Assembly: GCF_003260015.1 (NCBI RefSeq)
Contig: NZ_QCXS01000004.1
Coordinates: 368,383 to 432,382 of the forward strand
Length of the DNA stretch: 64,000 nucleotides
From: Nakamurella deserti
GTDB lineage: Bacteria > Actinomycetota > Actinomycetes > Mycobacteriales > Nakamurellaceae
Direction: 5' to 3'
Part shown: positions 1 through 9,017 of the stretch, piece by piece
Layout of the letters: each line of letters begins with the position of its first letter
Position numbering within the stretch: position 1 is the stretch's first letter
Made by a program: the position numbers and the translations under genes
Notes under the pieces: model-generated
The model's input: only the letters and a program-made list of their open reading frames with translations
Told to the model about the DNA's origin: nothing
The model's database searches: none

Positions 1-719
1 AACACCAACGCGTCGGCGATGGTCGACGGCTCACCGGCGACCTTGAGCGGGATGGCGCCCCACTCCTTGTCCTTGATCTCCTCGAAGCTCACGCCGCGCT
101 CCTCCGCCTCACGGTGCAGGGCACGCTGGTGCATCGCGGTGTTGATGTTGCCGGGAGCGACGGCGTTGACCCGGATGTCGGGCGCCAGCTCGGCGGCCAG
201 TGACTGGGTCAGCACGAACAGGGCCGCCTTGGAGGTGCAGTAGGCCGAGAACAGCGCCCGGCCGGACCGGCCCCAGAAGGAGGCGACGTTGGTGATGGTG
301 CCGCCGCCGTCGGCGCGCAGCAGCGGGATGAACGCCTTGGCCAACAGGAACGGCCCGTTGAGGTTGACGTCGAGCACCCGGTTCCACTCCGCGAAATCCA
401 GGTCCTCGACAGGGCTCGCGTCCTGCAGCACGCCGGCGACGACGCTCAGGTGGTCCAGCCGGCCGAAGTCCGTCCGGACGTCGGAGGCCAGCTGCGCGAC
501 CTGGCCCTCGTCGGTCACGTCGGTGACGTAGCTGCGGAAGGTGAGGCCGGGGAACTCACCGGTGAACTGCTCGGCGGTGGTCGCGACGCCGTCGTGGACG
601 TCCAGCAGCGCCACGTTGACGCCGGCCTCGGCGAACCGGCGGACGGTGGCCGTGCCGATACCGCCGGCCGCTCCGGTGACCAGGGCGACCTGGCCGGGCG
701 GGAATTCGATCGTCGCCAT
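1..719 (-). CDS. SDR family NAD(P)-dependent oxidoreductase (3' end outside window)
   Basis: The protein starts MATIEFPPG and carries the short-chain dehydrogenase cofactor motif TGAAGGIG near residue 16. It also has the catalytic Tyr-x3-Lys in SAYCTSK near residue 160 and the PG motif after the active site (VNAVAPGNI). It should be a cytosolic NAD(P)-dependent alcohol/ketone oxidoreductase; the substrate cannot be read from the sequence. The start is ATG at 717-719 with an AGGAGGG Shine-Dalgarno sequence about 6 nt upstream. The reading frame is open to the window edge, so the last few residues are missing. It is transcribed divergently from the XRE-cupin regulator, a common arrangement for a regulator and its target; that link is inferred. 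Confidence 0.93.
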   Translation of the reverse strand, partial: MATIEFPPGQVALVTGAAGGIGTATVRRFAEAGVNVALLDVHDGVATTAEQFTGEFPGLTFRSYVTDVTDEGQVAQLASDVRTDFGRLDHLSVVAGVLQDASPVEDLDFAEWNRVLDVNLNGPFLLAKAFIPLLRADGGGTITNVASFWGRSGRALFSAYCTSKAALFVLTQSLAAELAPDIRVNAVAPGNINTAMHQRALHREAEERGVSFEEIKDKEWGAIPLKVAGEPSTIADALV

Positions 720-1032
720 TGACAACCCTCCTGTGGGGCGAGAAGTTCATCGGCACGGAGGAGATCGACGGCGGGGCCGGACGATCTGTCGCGATGCCGT
801 GGGTCACGTTGTTCGTTCACCGTGACTTAACTGTGTACACCGTCATTAGAGCCACTCCGGGTCCCGGTGTCAACACATCCAGGGTGGACAGCCTGCAGGT
901 CATCGGACCGACAGCGTGTTGTCATCGTCTCGTCTCTCTCCGTACAGCGTTGGCGTACGATTTGTGCGCAAGTGCTAACCCGTTCCCGTACACCGCGGGC
1001 GTGTGTCGGGACAGACCGCCGGAGGATGGGTC
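720..1032. promoter_or_regulatory. Divergent intergenic region with palindromes
   Basis: This 313-bp region separates the SDR and the XRE-cupin gene and holds no credible gene. It contains an inverted repeat GTCACG-N12-CGTGAC (803-808 and 821-826) and a perfect palindrome GTGTACAC (833-840). Either could be an operator for the adjacent regulator. A GGAGG Shine-Dalgarno sequence lies at 1021-1025. No convincing -35/-10 pair was found. Confidence 0.4.
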
Positions 1033-1749
1033 ATGGGAGAACACGTCGGTCCCGAACTCCGGGCGGCCCGACTCGCCCAACGCAAGAGCCTCCGCAGCGT
1101 CGCCACCGCCGTCGGGGTGTCGGCGAGCCTGCTGTCCCAGGTCGAGACGGGCAAGACCCAGCCCTCCGTGAGCACCCTGTACGCCCTGGTCAGTCATCTG
1201 GGGTTGTCGCTGGACGAGCTGATGGGACTCACCGCGGCCGGCGGGGAGGGCGGCGAGCAGCCCGTGTCGACCGCCCGGTCCACCGAGGGCGCGGTGGTGC
1301 AGCGCGCCGCCGACAATCCCGTCCTCGAGATGGACAACGGGGTGCGGTGGGAACGGCTGGCGGTCGACGCCGCCGGCGAGGTCAACCCGCTGCTGGTGAC
1401 GTATCCGGCCGGGGCGACGAGCTCGCTCGAGGGCCGGCTGATGCGCCACAGCGGCACCGAGTACGCCCTCATCATCGAGGGTGAGCTGACCCTGCAGCTG
1501 GAGTTCACCCGCTACACGCTGCGGGCCGGCGACTCGTTGTGCTTCGACTCGAGCCGACCGCACCTGTTCGTCAACGCCTCGGGGGCGACCTGCCGCGGCG
1601 TCTGGTTCAACCTGGGCCGGCACGACCTGGAGCACACGCGTCCGCAGGTGACCGCGCTGCGCCAGGAGCTCGGGCTGGGTGGCCAGCCGGTTCCGGTGTC
1701 GGCGCAGTCGGCGGTGGACATCCTGGCCGCCATCGACCGCATCGGCTGA
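1033..1749 (+). CDS. XRE-family transcriptional regulator with C-terminal cupin domain
   Basis: This 238-aa protein has an N-terminal helix-turn-helix (about residues 6-62: LRAARLAQRKSLRSVA, GVSASLLSQVETGKTQPSV) and a C-terminal cupin (about 125-200: EYALIIEGELTLQLE followed by AGDSLCFDSSRPHLFVN). This architecture is usual for regulators that sense a small ligand in the cupin pocket and control neighbouring catabolic genes. The ATG at 1033 is chosen because GGAGG lies 7 nt upstream; an in-frame GTG at 1003 has no such site. It is divergent from the SDR gene and is likely to act on the shared region, possibly on the palindromes at 803-840. Confidence 0.93.
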   Translation: MGEHVGPELRAARLAQRKSLRSVATAVGVSASLLSQVETGKTQPSVSTLYALVSHLGLSLDELMGLTAAGGEGGEQPVSTARSTEGAVVQRAADNPVLEMDNGVRWERLAVDAAGEVNPLLVTYPAGATSSLEGRLMRHSGTEYALIIEGELTLQLEFTRYTLRAGDSLCFDSSRPHLFVNASGATCRGVWFNLGRHDLEHTRPQVTALRQELGLGGQPVPVSAQSAVDILAAIDRIG

Positions 1750-1798
1750 GCGCGCCGAGCGGGGCCCGGCCGGCGGCTCCGGCGGGACCCGCCCCGGA

Positions 1799-2929
1799 TC
1801 AGCCGGTGGCCGGGTCGGTCGCCGCGCTCGACGTCGTGCGGGTGTGCAGGTGCGAGCGTCCCCAGCGGGCGTCGAGACCGCCGTGGGACGACAGCAGTTC
1901 GCGACCGAAGTCGTTGTCGAAGTCACGCAGCACCGAGTGCAGGTGGTTGCCGTTGCCGACCGCGTTGACCGCTTCGATCAGCAGATCGGGTGTCTGCACC
2001 CGGAAGTAGTGCGGAGCGCCGCGATGCCGGGCGCCGGCCCACGCGAAATGCACAGCTCGAAGGCCGGTCTCGCGGACGGCCTGCCGCTGTGCGGGGCCCG
2101 ACTCCGGCGGCAACCGGTCGAGGTAGCAGTCGACCAGCCGCCACAGCAGCTCCGCCTGATCGGGGCGGAGCCGGTCGCCGGGCAGCCCGGACGGCCGGTC
2201 CCGGAAGAAGGCCAACGCCTGCCGGTCGGCGTCGGAGATGACGTAGTCCGGCATCCCCAGGTCGTAGTGGTCGGGGATCTCGTGCGCGCCGATGGCCGGC
2301 ACCTGTCGGGTCACGAAGTCCGCGGGGGCGACGTCGTGGATGACGGCGGCGGACACCTGGGCGTCGTCCAGGGAGCCCAGCAGCTCGAACGCCAGTCCTT
2401 CGTCGTCGGCGAGCGGCTGCAGGACACCGTCGTACTCGGTGGGCTGGGCACCCAGCGCGGCCGGTGTGGTGCAGATCCAGCGCTGGTCGATCACGGTGAT
2501 GTTGAGGCAGACGTGGTGGCCCAGGAAGCGCAGCATCCAGGTGTCCTCGAACCCCGGCCGACCGTAGAAGGTGACGAAGTAGCTGTCCGACGTCCGCCAG
2601 AACGGCAGCGCCGGGCCGAGGAAGTCGTGTTCGTAGTCACGCAACACGTGCTCGAGCTGCGGGATGGCCAGCACCTTGGTGAACATCCGTCGTGACACCG
2701 CGGCGCGGATCAGATCCCAGACCAGGACCTTCTGGTGGCGGTCCAGGTCGTGCAGGGCCACCCCGGTGCGATCGGGCCGGGGGATGATGTCCCAGTCCGT
2801 CCGACGCGGGTCGTCGAAATCCGAAATCACCGCCGCACGGCGCTGTTCCGGGCTGAAGGTGTCGAGCAGCCCCATCGCGACGACCAGCATCCTGGTGGCG
2901 GTGGCAGGGGCCTCGTACCGACTGGACAC
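1799..2929 (-). CDS. DUF3500 domain-containing protein
   Basis: This 376-aa protein matches the DUF3500 family pattern along its length. It has an early LDTFSPEQRRAAV segment, a central block SYFVTFYGRPGFED then FLGHHVCLNITVID, and the LGAQPTEYDGVLQPLADDE block that follows. No biochemical function is established for the family; members often lie beside catabolic genes. No signal peptide is visible. The start is a GTG with GGAG 4 nt upstream (CAGAGGAGCGCAGTG). It is convergent with the XRE-cupin gene. Function remains unknown. Confidence 0.85.
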   Translation of the reverse strand: MSSRYEAPATATRMLVVAMGLLDTFSPEQRRAAVISDFDDPRRTDWDIIPRPDRTGVALHDLDRHQKVLVWDLIRAAVSRRMFTKVLAIPQLEHVLRDYEHDFLGPALPFWRTSDSYFVTFYGRPGFEDTWMLRFLGHHVCLNITVIDQRWICTTPAALGAQPTEYDGVLQPLADDEGLAFELLGSLDDAQVSAAVIHDVAPADFVTRQVPAIGAHEIPDHYDLGMPDYVISDADRQALAFFRDRPSGLPGDRLRPDQAELLWRLVDCYLDRLPPESGPAQRQAVRETGLRAVHFAWAGARHRGAPHYFRVQTPDLLIEAVNAVGNGNHLHSVLRDFDNDFGRELLSSHGGLDARWGRSHLHTRTTSSAATDPATG

Positions 2930-3123
2930 TGCGCTCCTCTGCGCTCGTGGGGTGGCGCCTCCGGTGACCGGGACGCGCGGCGACGACGGTCACCGGCACT
3001 GCGGCGGATCTTGCCACGGATTCCGGTGTACAGCTAGGCTGCACGAACTCGGTCCGGATCGTCAACGCCGGGCCTGTCCGCCGCGGGCGACCGCGTCCCC
3101 TCACCGTCGACGGGTGATGTCCG

Positions 3124-3462
3124 ATGGCCACGTTCCGCCACGCCGCTGAAGCGGTCCCCTACGAAGCACCGCACCACTTCGGCGTGTCCAGCCGCCGGAT
3201 GCAGGGCCTGGAGGCGTCCGACACCGACGCCTACTGGGTCGCGGTGTCCGACTACGAACCGGGGGGCGGCGTCCACGAGAGTCCCGCCCGCGGTGAGACC
3301 ACCTATGTCGGACTCGCCGGCACCCTCACGGTGCGCGTGGACGGGACCGAGCACCGGCTCACGACCGGGGATTCGCTGCACCTGGTCGCGGGTGAGCTGC
3401 GTTCGGTGGTCAACGACGGTCCCGACACCGCGCGCATCCTCGTCGTCATCGCCCCGGCCTGA
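3124..3462 (+). CDS. Small cupin domain protein
   Basis: This 112-aa single-domain cupin has typical motif 1 (GGGVHESPARGETTYVGLAGTLTV, about residues 48-71) and motif 2 (GDSLHLVAGELRSVVND, about 81-97). His, Glu and a later His are in the usual metal-binding positions. Such proteins can be small isomerases, dioxygenase-like enzymes or sensors; no specific activity can be assigned. It lies 56 bp before the FAH-family hydrolase on the same strand, so the two may be co-transcribed. The ATG at 3124 has no clear Shine-Dalgarno sequence, so the start is less certain than the domain. Confidence 0.82.
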   Translation: MATFRHAAEAVPYEAPHHFGVSSRRMQGLEASDTDAYWVAVSDYEPGGGVHESPARGETTYVGLAGTLTVRVDGTEHRLTTGDSLHLVAGELRSVVNDGPDTARILVVIAPA

Positions 3463-3518
3463 GCCCGCGGACGGCGTCACCGTCCGCCGACCCACCCACC
3501 GACAACCCTGGAGTCCGC

Positions 3519-4400
3519 ATGCATCTGGTCAACTACCGCGTCGCTGACGGGGTCGCGGTGGGGGTCCGGACCGCCGGGGCGGTCGTCGACCTGGCCGCCG
3601 CCCTGCGACACGCCGGAATGGACGACGCCCCCGCGTCCGGTATGCGCACGCTGCTCGCCGGCGGCCCGGATGTACTCGCCGGCGCCGCCGACGCGGCGGC
3701 CGGTGCCGCCCGCGACGGTGTCGGCGTGGTGGTCGACCCGGTGCTCGCCGCGCCGCTGCTGGACCCGCCCCGCATCTTCGCCATCGGACGCAACTACGCC
3801 GAGCACGCCAAGGAGGGCGGCGCCGAGGTCGGTGAGTACCCGATGATCTTCTTCAAGCCGTCCACCTGCATCGTCGGGGACGGTGAACCGGTCCAGATCC
3901 CGCCGACCACCGAGAAGGTCGACTGGGAGGCCGAACTCGCGGTCGTCATCGGCACCGGCGGCAAGTACATCGCCGAGACCGACGCCCTGCGCCACGTCGC
4001 CGCCTACACCGTCAGCAACGACGTCACCGCCCGCGACTGGCAGCGCCGCACCAGCCAGTTCGACGCCGGCAAGATGTTCGACACCTTCCTGCCGATGGGT
4101 CCGGCGCTGGTCACCGCGGACGAGATCCCCGACCCGCAGGCGCTGGCGATCTCGACGACCGTCAACGGCCGCACCATGCAGGACGGATCCACCGCGGACA
4201 TGGTGTTCACCGTGGCCGCGTTGGTCAGCTACGTCTCGCACGGCGTGCGGCTGTTGCCCGGTGACGTCATCCTGTCCGGCACCCCCGCCGGGGTCGGCTA
4301 CGCCAGACCGACGCCCATCTTCCTGCACCCCGGCGACGAGATGACCGTGACCATCGAGGGGATCGGCGCCCTGACGAACCCGGTCGTCGCCGAGCGCTGA
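3519..4400 (+). CDS. Fumarylacetoacetate hydrolase family protein
   Basis: This 293-aa protein has the FAH fold. The C-terminal catalytic half contains FAIGRNYAEHAKE (about residue 88), WEAELAVVIG (about 131; metal-binding Glu residues), YTVSNDVTARDWQ (about 164) and a late LPGDVILSGTPAGVG segment. Members cleave C-C bonds of, or decarboxylate or hydrate, 2-oxo acid intermediates in aromatic and sugar-acid degradation, using Mg2+ or Mn2+. The ATG follows TGGAG (3509-3513). The substrate is unknown; the neighbouring cupin and DUF3500 genes suggest a small catabolic cluster. Confidence 0.93.
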   Translation: MHLVNYRVADGVAVGVRTAGAVVDLAAALRHAGMDDAPASGMRTLLAGGPDVLAGAADAAAGAARDGVGVVVDPVLAAPLLDPPRIFAIGRNYAEHAKEGGAEVGEYPMIFFKPSTCIVGDGEPVQIPPTTEKVDWEAELAVVIGTGGKYIAETDALRHVAAYTVSNDVTARDWQRRTSQFDAGKMFDTFLPMGPALVTADEIPDPQALAISTTVNGRTMQDGSTADMVFTVAALVSYVSHGVRLLPGDVILSGTPAGVGYARPTPIFLHPGDEMTVTIEGIGALTNPVVAER

Positions 4401-4430
4401 GCCGGCCTCGCGTCGCGGGGCTCGCCGCCG

Positions 4431-4952
4431 TCAGCCGGCCGCCAGGACCTCGAGCGCCTCGACGACCAGTGCGTGGTCGGCGGCCTGCGGCAACCCTGAC
4501 ACCGCGACCACGCCCACCACCCCGACGTCGTGGATGCGGATCGGGAAGGCGCCGCCGTGGGCGGCGTAGTCGGCCGGGTCGACGCCCCAGTCGGCGTCCA
4601 GCTTCTCGCCGGTGGCGTCCATCCGGCGGCCGACGAGATACGACGAGGCCTCGAACCGCCGGACCACGTTGATCTTGCGGCGGGCCCAACCGTCGTTGTC
4701 GGGGGTGGCCGAGCCGAGGACCGCGTGGAACAGCTGATGACCGTTGCGCTCGATGACGATCGCCACGCCGAGCCCACGCTCGGACGCCAGCCCGGCCAGG
4801 ATGGACCCGAGCCGCCACGCCTCGGCGTTGTCGAAACGACGCAGGACGAGCCGTCGTTCGTCGTCCTCCAGCGCGGCGATGAGGTCGGCGTCGTGGGGAT
4901 GCGGCTCGGTCACGTCGGCGTCCTCGGGCAGCGGGATGGATGGCTCCTGCAC
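4431..4952 (-). CDS. UPF0303 family (heme-degrading domain-type) protein
   Basis: This 173-aa protein matches the UPF0303 family. It has GVAIVIERNGHQLFHAVL (about residues 62-79), a DNDGWARRKINVV block, and the end signature YAAHGGAFPIRI, GVVGVVAVSGLPQ and DHALVVEAL. The fold is related to GlcG/HbpS proteins, but no enzymatic role is certain. The longest form begins at a GTG (4950-4952). A second GTG 13 codons in (4911-4913) has GAGG about 8 nt upstream and may be the true start. It is divergent from the PIG-L gene. Confidence 0.88.
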   Translation of the reverse strand: MQEPSIPLPEDADVTEPHPHDADLIAALEDDERRLVLRRFDNAEAWRLGSILAGLASERGLGVAIVIERNGHQLFHAVLGSATPDNDGWARRKINVVRRFEASSYLVGRRMDATGEKLDADWGVDPADYAAHGGAFPIRIHDVGVVGVVAVSGLPQAADHALVVEALEVLAAG

Positions 4953-4989
4953 CCTAGTGCTCTCTTGTGCGGAGGTGCGGTTCCGGGTC

Positions 4990-4995
4990 TACAGT
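4990..4995 (+). promoter_or_regulatory. -10 element of a probable leaderless gene
   Basis: TACAGT lies exactly 6 nt before the GTG start of the PIG-L gene, with no Shine-Dalgarno sequence between them. A TTGTGC at 4965-4970 could be a weak -35 (19-bp spacer). The same spacing is seen before the genes starting at 41582 and 58761. Confidence 0.5.
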
Positions 4996-5001
4996 CCTTG
5001 C

Positions 5002-5772
5002 GTGGCCAACGGTGGCGTGCCCTTGCTCCCCGACGGAGACTTCCGCCGGGTGCTCTGCGTGGCGGCCCATCCCGACGACATCGAGTACGGCACGTCCGCC
5101 GCGGTCGCCGCCTGGACGGCCCGGGGTGTCGAGGTCCGGTATCTGATGCTCACCCGCGGCGAAGCCGGCATGGACCGCACCGACCCCGCCGAGACGGCGA
5201 GAATCCGTACGGCAGAGCAGATCTCGGCCGGTCACGCGGTCGGCGTCAGCGAGGTCGACTTCCTCGATCACCCCGACGGGGTGTTGGTGGAGTCCCTCGG
5301 GTTGCGGCGCGACATCTGCCGGGCGATCCGCCGCTTCCGGCCCGACGTCGTGCTGACCGGCACCTGGGAGATCGAGTTCATGGCCGGGCTCAACCAGGCC
5401 GACCACCGGGTCGCCGGGATGGCCACCCTCGACGCGGTCCGTGACGCGGGCAACCGCTGGGTGTTCACCGAGCTGCTGGAGGAGGACCTGCCGCCCTGGT
5501 CGGTCACCTGGTTCCTGGTCGGCGGGCACACCCGGCCCAACTACGCGGTCGACGTCACCGGCGCGCCGCTGGAGGCGGGCATCGCGTCCCTGGAGGCGCA
5601 CGGGGAGTACCTGGCCGGGATCCCCGGCCACCCCTCGCCCCGGCAGCTGATCGGCATGATCACCACCGGTCAGGGCCGGGCCGCCGGGGTGGGCTCGGCG
5701 GTGCTGTTCCGCGGCTGGAACTTCGCCGAGCCGCCGCCGATGCCGGGCGGTCCGCCGGACACCGACCGCTGA
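5002..5772 (+). CDS. PIG-L family deacetylase
   Basis: This 256-aa protein has the zinc-binding AHPDDIEYG motif (residues 22-30), the later ADHRV motif (about 133-137) and an RRFRPDVVLTG strand. These are the marks of the LmbE/PIG-L superfamily, which removes N-acetyl groups from GlcNAc-containing substrates. In actinobacteria the family includes MshB and Mca of mycothiol metabolism. This one is shorter and lies outside any mycothiol cluster, so its substrate is unknown. The GTG at 5002 is chosen because the preceding codons look non-coding and a TACAGT -10 sits 6 nt upstream, suggesting a leaderless mRNA. Confidence 0.88.
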   Translation: MANGGVPLLPDGDFRRVLCVAAHPDDIEYGTSAAVAAWTARGVEVRYLMLTRGEAGMDRTDPAETARIRTAEQISAGHAVGVSEVDFLDHPDGVLVESLGLRRDICRAIRRFRPDVVLTGTWEIEFMAGLNQADHRVAGMATLDAVRDAGNRWVFTELLEEDLPPWSVTWFLVGGHTRPNYAVDVTGAPLEAGIASLEAHGEYLAGIPGHPSPRQLIGMITTGQGRAAGVGSAVLFRGWNFAEPPPMPGGPPDTDR

Positions 5773-5782
5773 CCCTCCGGCC

Positions 5783-5810
5783 GGACCGGCCGGGACGCCC
5801 CGACCGGTCC
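5783..5810. terminator. Possible bidirectional terminator between convergent genes
   Basis: GGACCGG (5783-5789) and CCGGTCC (5804-5810) can pair as a 7-bp stem just after the PIG-L stop. Nested CCGGCCGG palindromes at 5778-5794 offer an alternative fold. No T-tract follows. Confidence 0.35.
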
Positions 5811-5821
5811 TCCGGAACCCG

Positions 5822-6529
5822 TCAGACGGCCACCCGCCGCGGTGCCGTCGGTGCGGTCGCGCGGCGCCCCACGACGACGCCGTCCGGCTCCACCGGGCCA
5901 CCGTCGGCCACCCGGCGGCAGGCCTGGATCGCGCCGGCCAGCATGGCGCGCAGCTCGTCGTCGGCGTCGGTCACCGTGCGCACCGCGACGACGGCCTGCC
6001 GGACGGTGCTCGCACCCGCGTGGTGCTCGAAACCGCGGTAGTCCACCGGGCCCACCCGGTCGACGAAGGCCCGCGCCCACTGCAGCGCACCGGGCTGCCG
6101 CTCCAGTGCGAGCCGGCTGCGGGCGCTGAGGTGGTCGGTCGGCAGGCCGTCCAGGACGGCGAGGTAGCGCTCGCAGGCCAGCACCGACACGGCCATCACC
6201 CGGGCCAGCTCCGCCGGCACCACGGCGAGGGCCGAGCGCGCGCAGTGCAACGCGATGACCGCCGCCGCACGCGGGTCCTGCGGACGCAACCCGACCACGG
6301 CCGGGATCAGCGGCACCAGCTTCGACCGCCCTTCGTCGGTGGTGCAGTCGTTGACCGCCCTGGCCAACGCGGCCAGCAACGGGTGGGTGCACTTCGGGTG
6401 GTCCGACCAGCGTTCACCGGCGAGGAACGAGGCGAACTCCATGAAGCAACCACCGCGCGCGCCGTTGCGCCGGTGCCGGCCACGGCTCAGGACGGGGACG
6501 AAATCGGGGGAACTGTCAGCAGTGCGCAC
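5822..6529 (-). CDS. Conserved hypothetical protein
   Basis: This 235-aa (or shorter) soluble protein shows no catalytic motif I recognise. A coherent helical core starts at MEFASFLAGERWSDHPKCTH. It includes a Cys and His and several Ala/Val-rich helices (PRAAAVIALHCARSALAVV), and the C-terminus is basic. I believe similar proteins occur in other actinobacteria but cannot name the family. The longest form starts at a GTG (6527-6529). The first 29 residues are basic and low in hydrophobic content, so the ATG at 6440-6442 is an alternative start. It is upstream of nothing obvious and convergent with the PIG-L gene. Confidence 0.6.
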   Translation of the reverse strand: MRTADSSPDFVPVLSRGRHRRNGARGGCFMEFASFLAGERWSDHPKCTHPLLAALARAVNDCTTDEGRSKLVPLIPAVVGLRPQDPRAAAVIALHCARSALAVVPAELARVMAVSVLACERYLAVLDGLPTDHLSARSRLALERQPGALQWARAFVDRVGPVDYRGFEHHAGASTVRQAVVAVRTVTDADDELRAMLAGAIQACRRVADGGPVEPDGVVVGRRATAPTAPRRVAV

Positions 6530-6622
6530 GACGGACCTCTCTCGCGAGCAGACGGATTCGCCGTCCAGTGTGCTCCCGATCGACGCCGGCGCGACAGGGG
6601 GCTGCGCGTGCCGGCTGACCGG

Positions 6623-8104
6623 TCAGAACGGGTACGGCGCGATACCGGGGCGCACGGTCAGCCACTGCACCTCGGTGAAAGCGTCCAGGTTGGCCGTCGC
6701 GCCGCCGAACCGGCTGCCGTTGCCGGACGCCCCGACGCCGCCGAACGGCGCGTTGGCCTCGTCGGAGACCGTCTGCTCGTTGATGTGGATCTTCCCGGAG
6801 TGCAGCCGGTCGGCGAGCTGCATCGCGAGCCCGACGTCGCCGAGGATGCCGACCGACAACCCGTACTCGCTGCCGTTGACCAGCTCGGCCGCCTCGTCCA
6901 GATCCCGGAACGGCAGCACCGGCGCCACCGGGCCGAAGATCTCCTCCCGGTAGGCGGGGCTGTCCAGGGTCACGCCCGACAGCACGGTCGGGGCGTACAT
7001 CAGCCCGTCGCTGGTGCCACCGGCGACCAGCGTGGCGCCGCCGGCGACGGAGCGGGCGACGATGTCGGCCACCCGGTCCAGCTGGCGGCGGTCGATGATC
7101 GGGCCGAGCGCCACGTTCCCGGCGGCCGGATCCCCGACGGGCAGGTGGCCCGCCTTCTCCGCGAGAGCCGCGACGTAGTCGTCGACCAGGCTCTCGTGCA
7201 CGAGGTGACGGCCGGTCGTCATGCAGATCTGGCCCTGGTGCAGGTATGAGCCGAACGCGCCGGCCGACGCCGCCAGTGCGACGTCCGCGCCGGGCAGCAC
7301 GACCAGGGCGTTGTTGCCGCCCAGCTCGAGGTGCACGCGCTTGAGGGCCTGCGACGCCAGCGCCCCGACCGTCCGGCCGGCCGCCGTCGAGCCGGTGAAC
7401 GACACGACCGCGACCTCCGGCGCGGTGACCACCGCCGCCCCCACGTCCGCCCCACCGGGCAACAGGTGCAGCACTCCCTCGGGCAGCCCCGCCTCCTCGA
7501 AGACGCGCACCAGCGCCACGCCGCCGCTGACCGCCGTCCGCGGATCGGGCTTGAGCAGCACCGCGTTGCCGACCGCCAGCGCCGGCGCGACCGAGCGGAT
7601 CGACAGGATCAGCGGGAAGTTGAACGGGGCGATGACACTGACCACGCCGACCGGGCGGCGGCGGGCGAACGACCACCGCGCCTCATCGGTGGCCAGCACC
7701 TCACCCTGCGGCAGCGTCGGCAGCGCCGCCGCCTGGAAGCACTCCTGCGCGGCGATGTGGATCTCGAGGCCGGCCTTGTCGGGGATGCTGCCGGCCTCAC
7801 GGACGATCCACCACGCCACCTCGGCCGCGTGCCGCTCCCACAGCTCACCGGCCCGCCGCAGCACCGCGGCGCGCTCCGCGGGCGGGGTGGCCGCCCAGGC
7901 GCGCTGGGCCTCGGCCGCCGTCCGCGCCGCCCGGCGGACGTCGTCCTCCGAGGCCAGTCCGACCATGCCGAGCGTCCGGCCGGTCGCCGGTTCGATCACG
8001 TCGCCGGTGCCGCCACCGCCCGCCGTCCAGGTGCCGCTCTTGATCCGACCCGACCACGCGGCGGCGTCGAGCAGGGTGGTGGGACGGTCGTCGGTGAGCG
8101 TCAT
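6623..8104 (-). CDS. Aldehyde dehydrogenase family protein, benzaldehyde dehydrogenase-like
   Basis: This 493-aa full-length ALDH has the catalytic Asn in IAPFNFPL (about residue 162), the FTGSTAAGR cofactor loop (about 236), the general base Glu in HLELGGNN (about 260) and the nucleophile Cys in GQICMTTGR (about 294). The SYLHQGQICMTTGRHLV region resembles NAD(P)+-dependent benzaldehyde/aromatic aldehyde dehydrogenases of the XylC type. It would oxidise aldehydes to carboxylic acids in the cytosol. The ATG is preceded by GGAGG at 5-nt spacing. It is divergent from the PAS-ANTAR gene. Aromatic specificity is inferred from family resemblance only. Confidence 0.92.
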   Translation of the reverse strand: MTLTDDRPTTLLDAAAWSGRIKSGTWTAGGGGTGDVIEPATGRTLGMVGLASEDDVRRAARTAAEAQRAWAATPPAERAAVLRRAGELWERHAAEVAWWIVREAGSIPDKAGLEIHIAAQECFQAAALPTLPQGEVLATDEARWSFARRRPVGVVSVIAPFNFPLILSIRSVAPALAVGNAVLLKPDPRTAVSGGVALVRVFEEAGLPEGVLHLLPGGADVGAAVVTAPEVAVVSFTGSTAAGRTVGALASQALKRVHLELGGNNALVVLPGADVALAASAGAFGSYLHQGQICMTTGRHLVHESLVDDYVAALAEKAGHLPVGDPAAGNVALGPIIDRRQLDRVADIVARSVAGGATLVAGGTSDGLMYAPTVLSGVTLDSPAYREEIFGPVAPVLPFRDLDEAAELVNGSEYGLSVGILGDVGLAMQLADRLHSGKIHINEQTVSDEANAPFGGVGASGNGSRFGGATANLDAFTEVQWLTVRPGIAPYPF

Positions 8105-8309
8105 GGAGGCCTCCGGAGGATGGTGCGGCGGGGTTCCGAACGCACCCGGTCGGGGTCGCGCCCGCTCCCATCATCCGCCCCGGGGCCGGCCGTCGTTCCC
8201 CCGCCCGTGCGTACGGGCGGTTCGTCCCGCCGCCCGCGGGCGGCACAATGGAGCACGCGTCGCCCGGACCTCCGGTGACGGACGTCGGTCGTGCAGGGAG
8301 CTTCACAGC

Positions 8310-9017
8310 GTGGACAACAGGATCCAGCCGGTCATCGCGGCCATGGCGGGGGGTGAGCGGGAACAGCTCGGCTGGTTCGACTACGACCTGACCACCGACG
8401 TCTGGACGTGGTCGGCCACGCTGTACCGCATCCACGGCTTCGAGCCCGGGGAGATCGTCCCCACCACCGCGATCTTCGTGTCGCACAAGCACCCCGAGGA
8501 CCGCTCGCACACCGACGAGGTACTGGCCGCTGTCCTGGAGACGGGTCAGCCCTTCTGCTGCCGGCACCGCATCATCACCAGCCGCCGGGAGGTGCGCACC
8601 GTGGTGACCATCGGTCAGGGCACCCTGGACGACACCGGGCGGGTCACGAAGGTCACCGGCTATTTCGTCGACATCACCGACGCCGCGACCGCCGTCTCGC
8701 AGCAGGCCATCCGGGACGCGGTCGCCGGGTCGGCCGCCGCCCGCGCCCAGATCGAGCAGGCGAAGGGGGCCCTGATGATCGTCCAGGGCGTCTCGGCCGA
8801 CGACGCGTTCGCGATCCTGCGATGGCACTCGTCGCACGCCAACGTGAAACTGCGTGACCTCGCCCAGCTCATCGTGGACGCGATCCAGCAGCCCTACACG
8901 GGAACCGACGACGCCAACCAGCGTCTCGGCCGCCTGCTGTCCGGCGTGGTCGACGGCTCCGTCCGCCCGGAACGGGGCATCGCCGCGACGCCGGTGCGTC
9001 CGGTCATCACCCGCTGA
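8310..9017 (+). CDS. PAS and ANTAR domain-containing regulator
   Basis: This 235-aa protein has an N-terminal PAS fold (about residues 20-125: LGWFDYDLTTDVWTWS, YRIHGFEPGE, GRVTKVTGYFVDITD). A C-terminal ANTAR domain follows (about 145-200: IEQAKGALMIVQGVSADDAF then LRDLAQLIVDAI). ANTAR proteins bind paired-hairpin RNA targets and prevent transcription termination when their sensor domain is active. The GTG at 8310 follows GGGAG about 9 nt upstream. The last 11 bp overlap the 3' end of the convergent ABC-F gene. Its RNA target is not identifiable here. Confidence 0.92.
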   Translation: MDNRIQPVIAAMAGGEREQLGWFDYDLTTDVWTWSATLYRIHGFEPGEIVPTTAIFVSHKHPEDRSHTDEVLAAVLETGQPFCCRHRIITSRREVRTVVTIGQGTLDDTGRVTKVTGYFVDITDAATAVSQQAIRDAVAGSAAARAQIEQAKGALMIVQGVSADDAFAILRWHSSHANVKLRDLAQLIVDAIQQPYTGTDDANQRLGRLLSGVVDGSVRPERGIAATPVRPVITR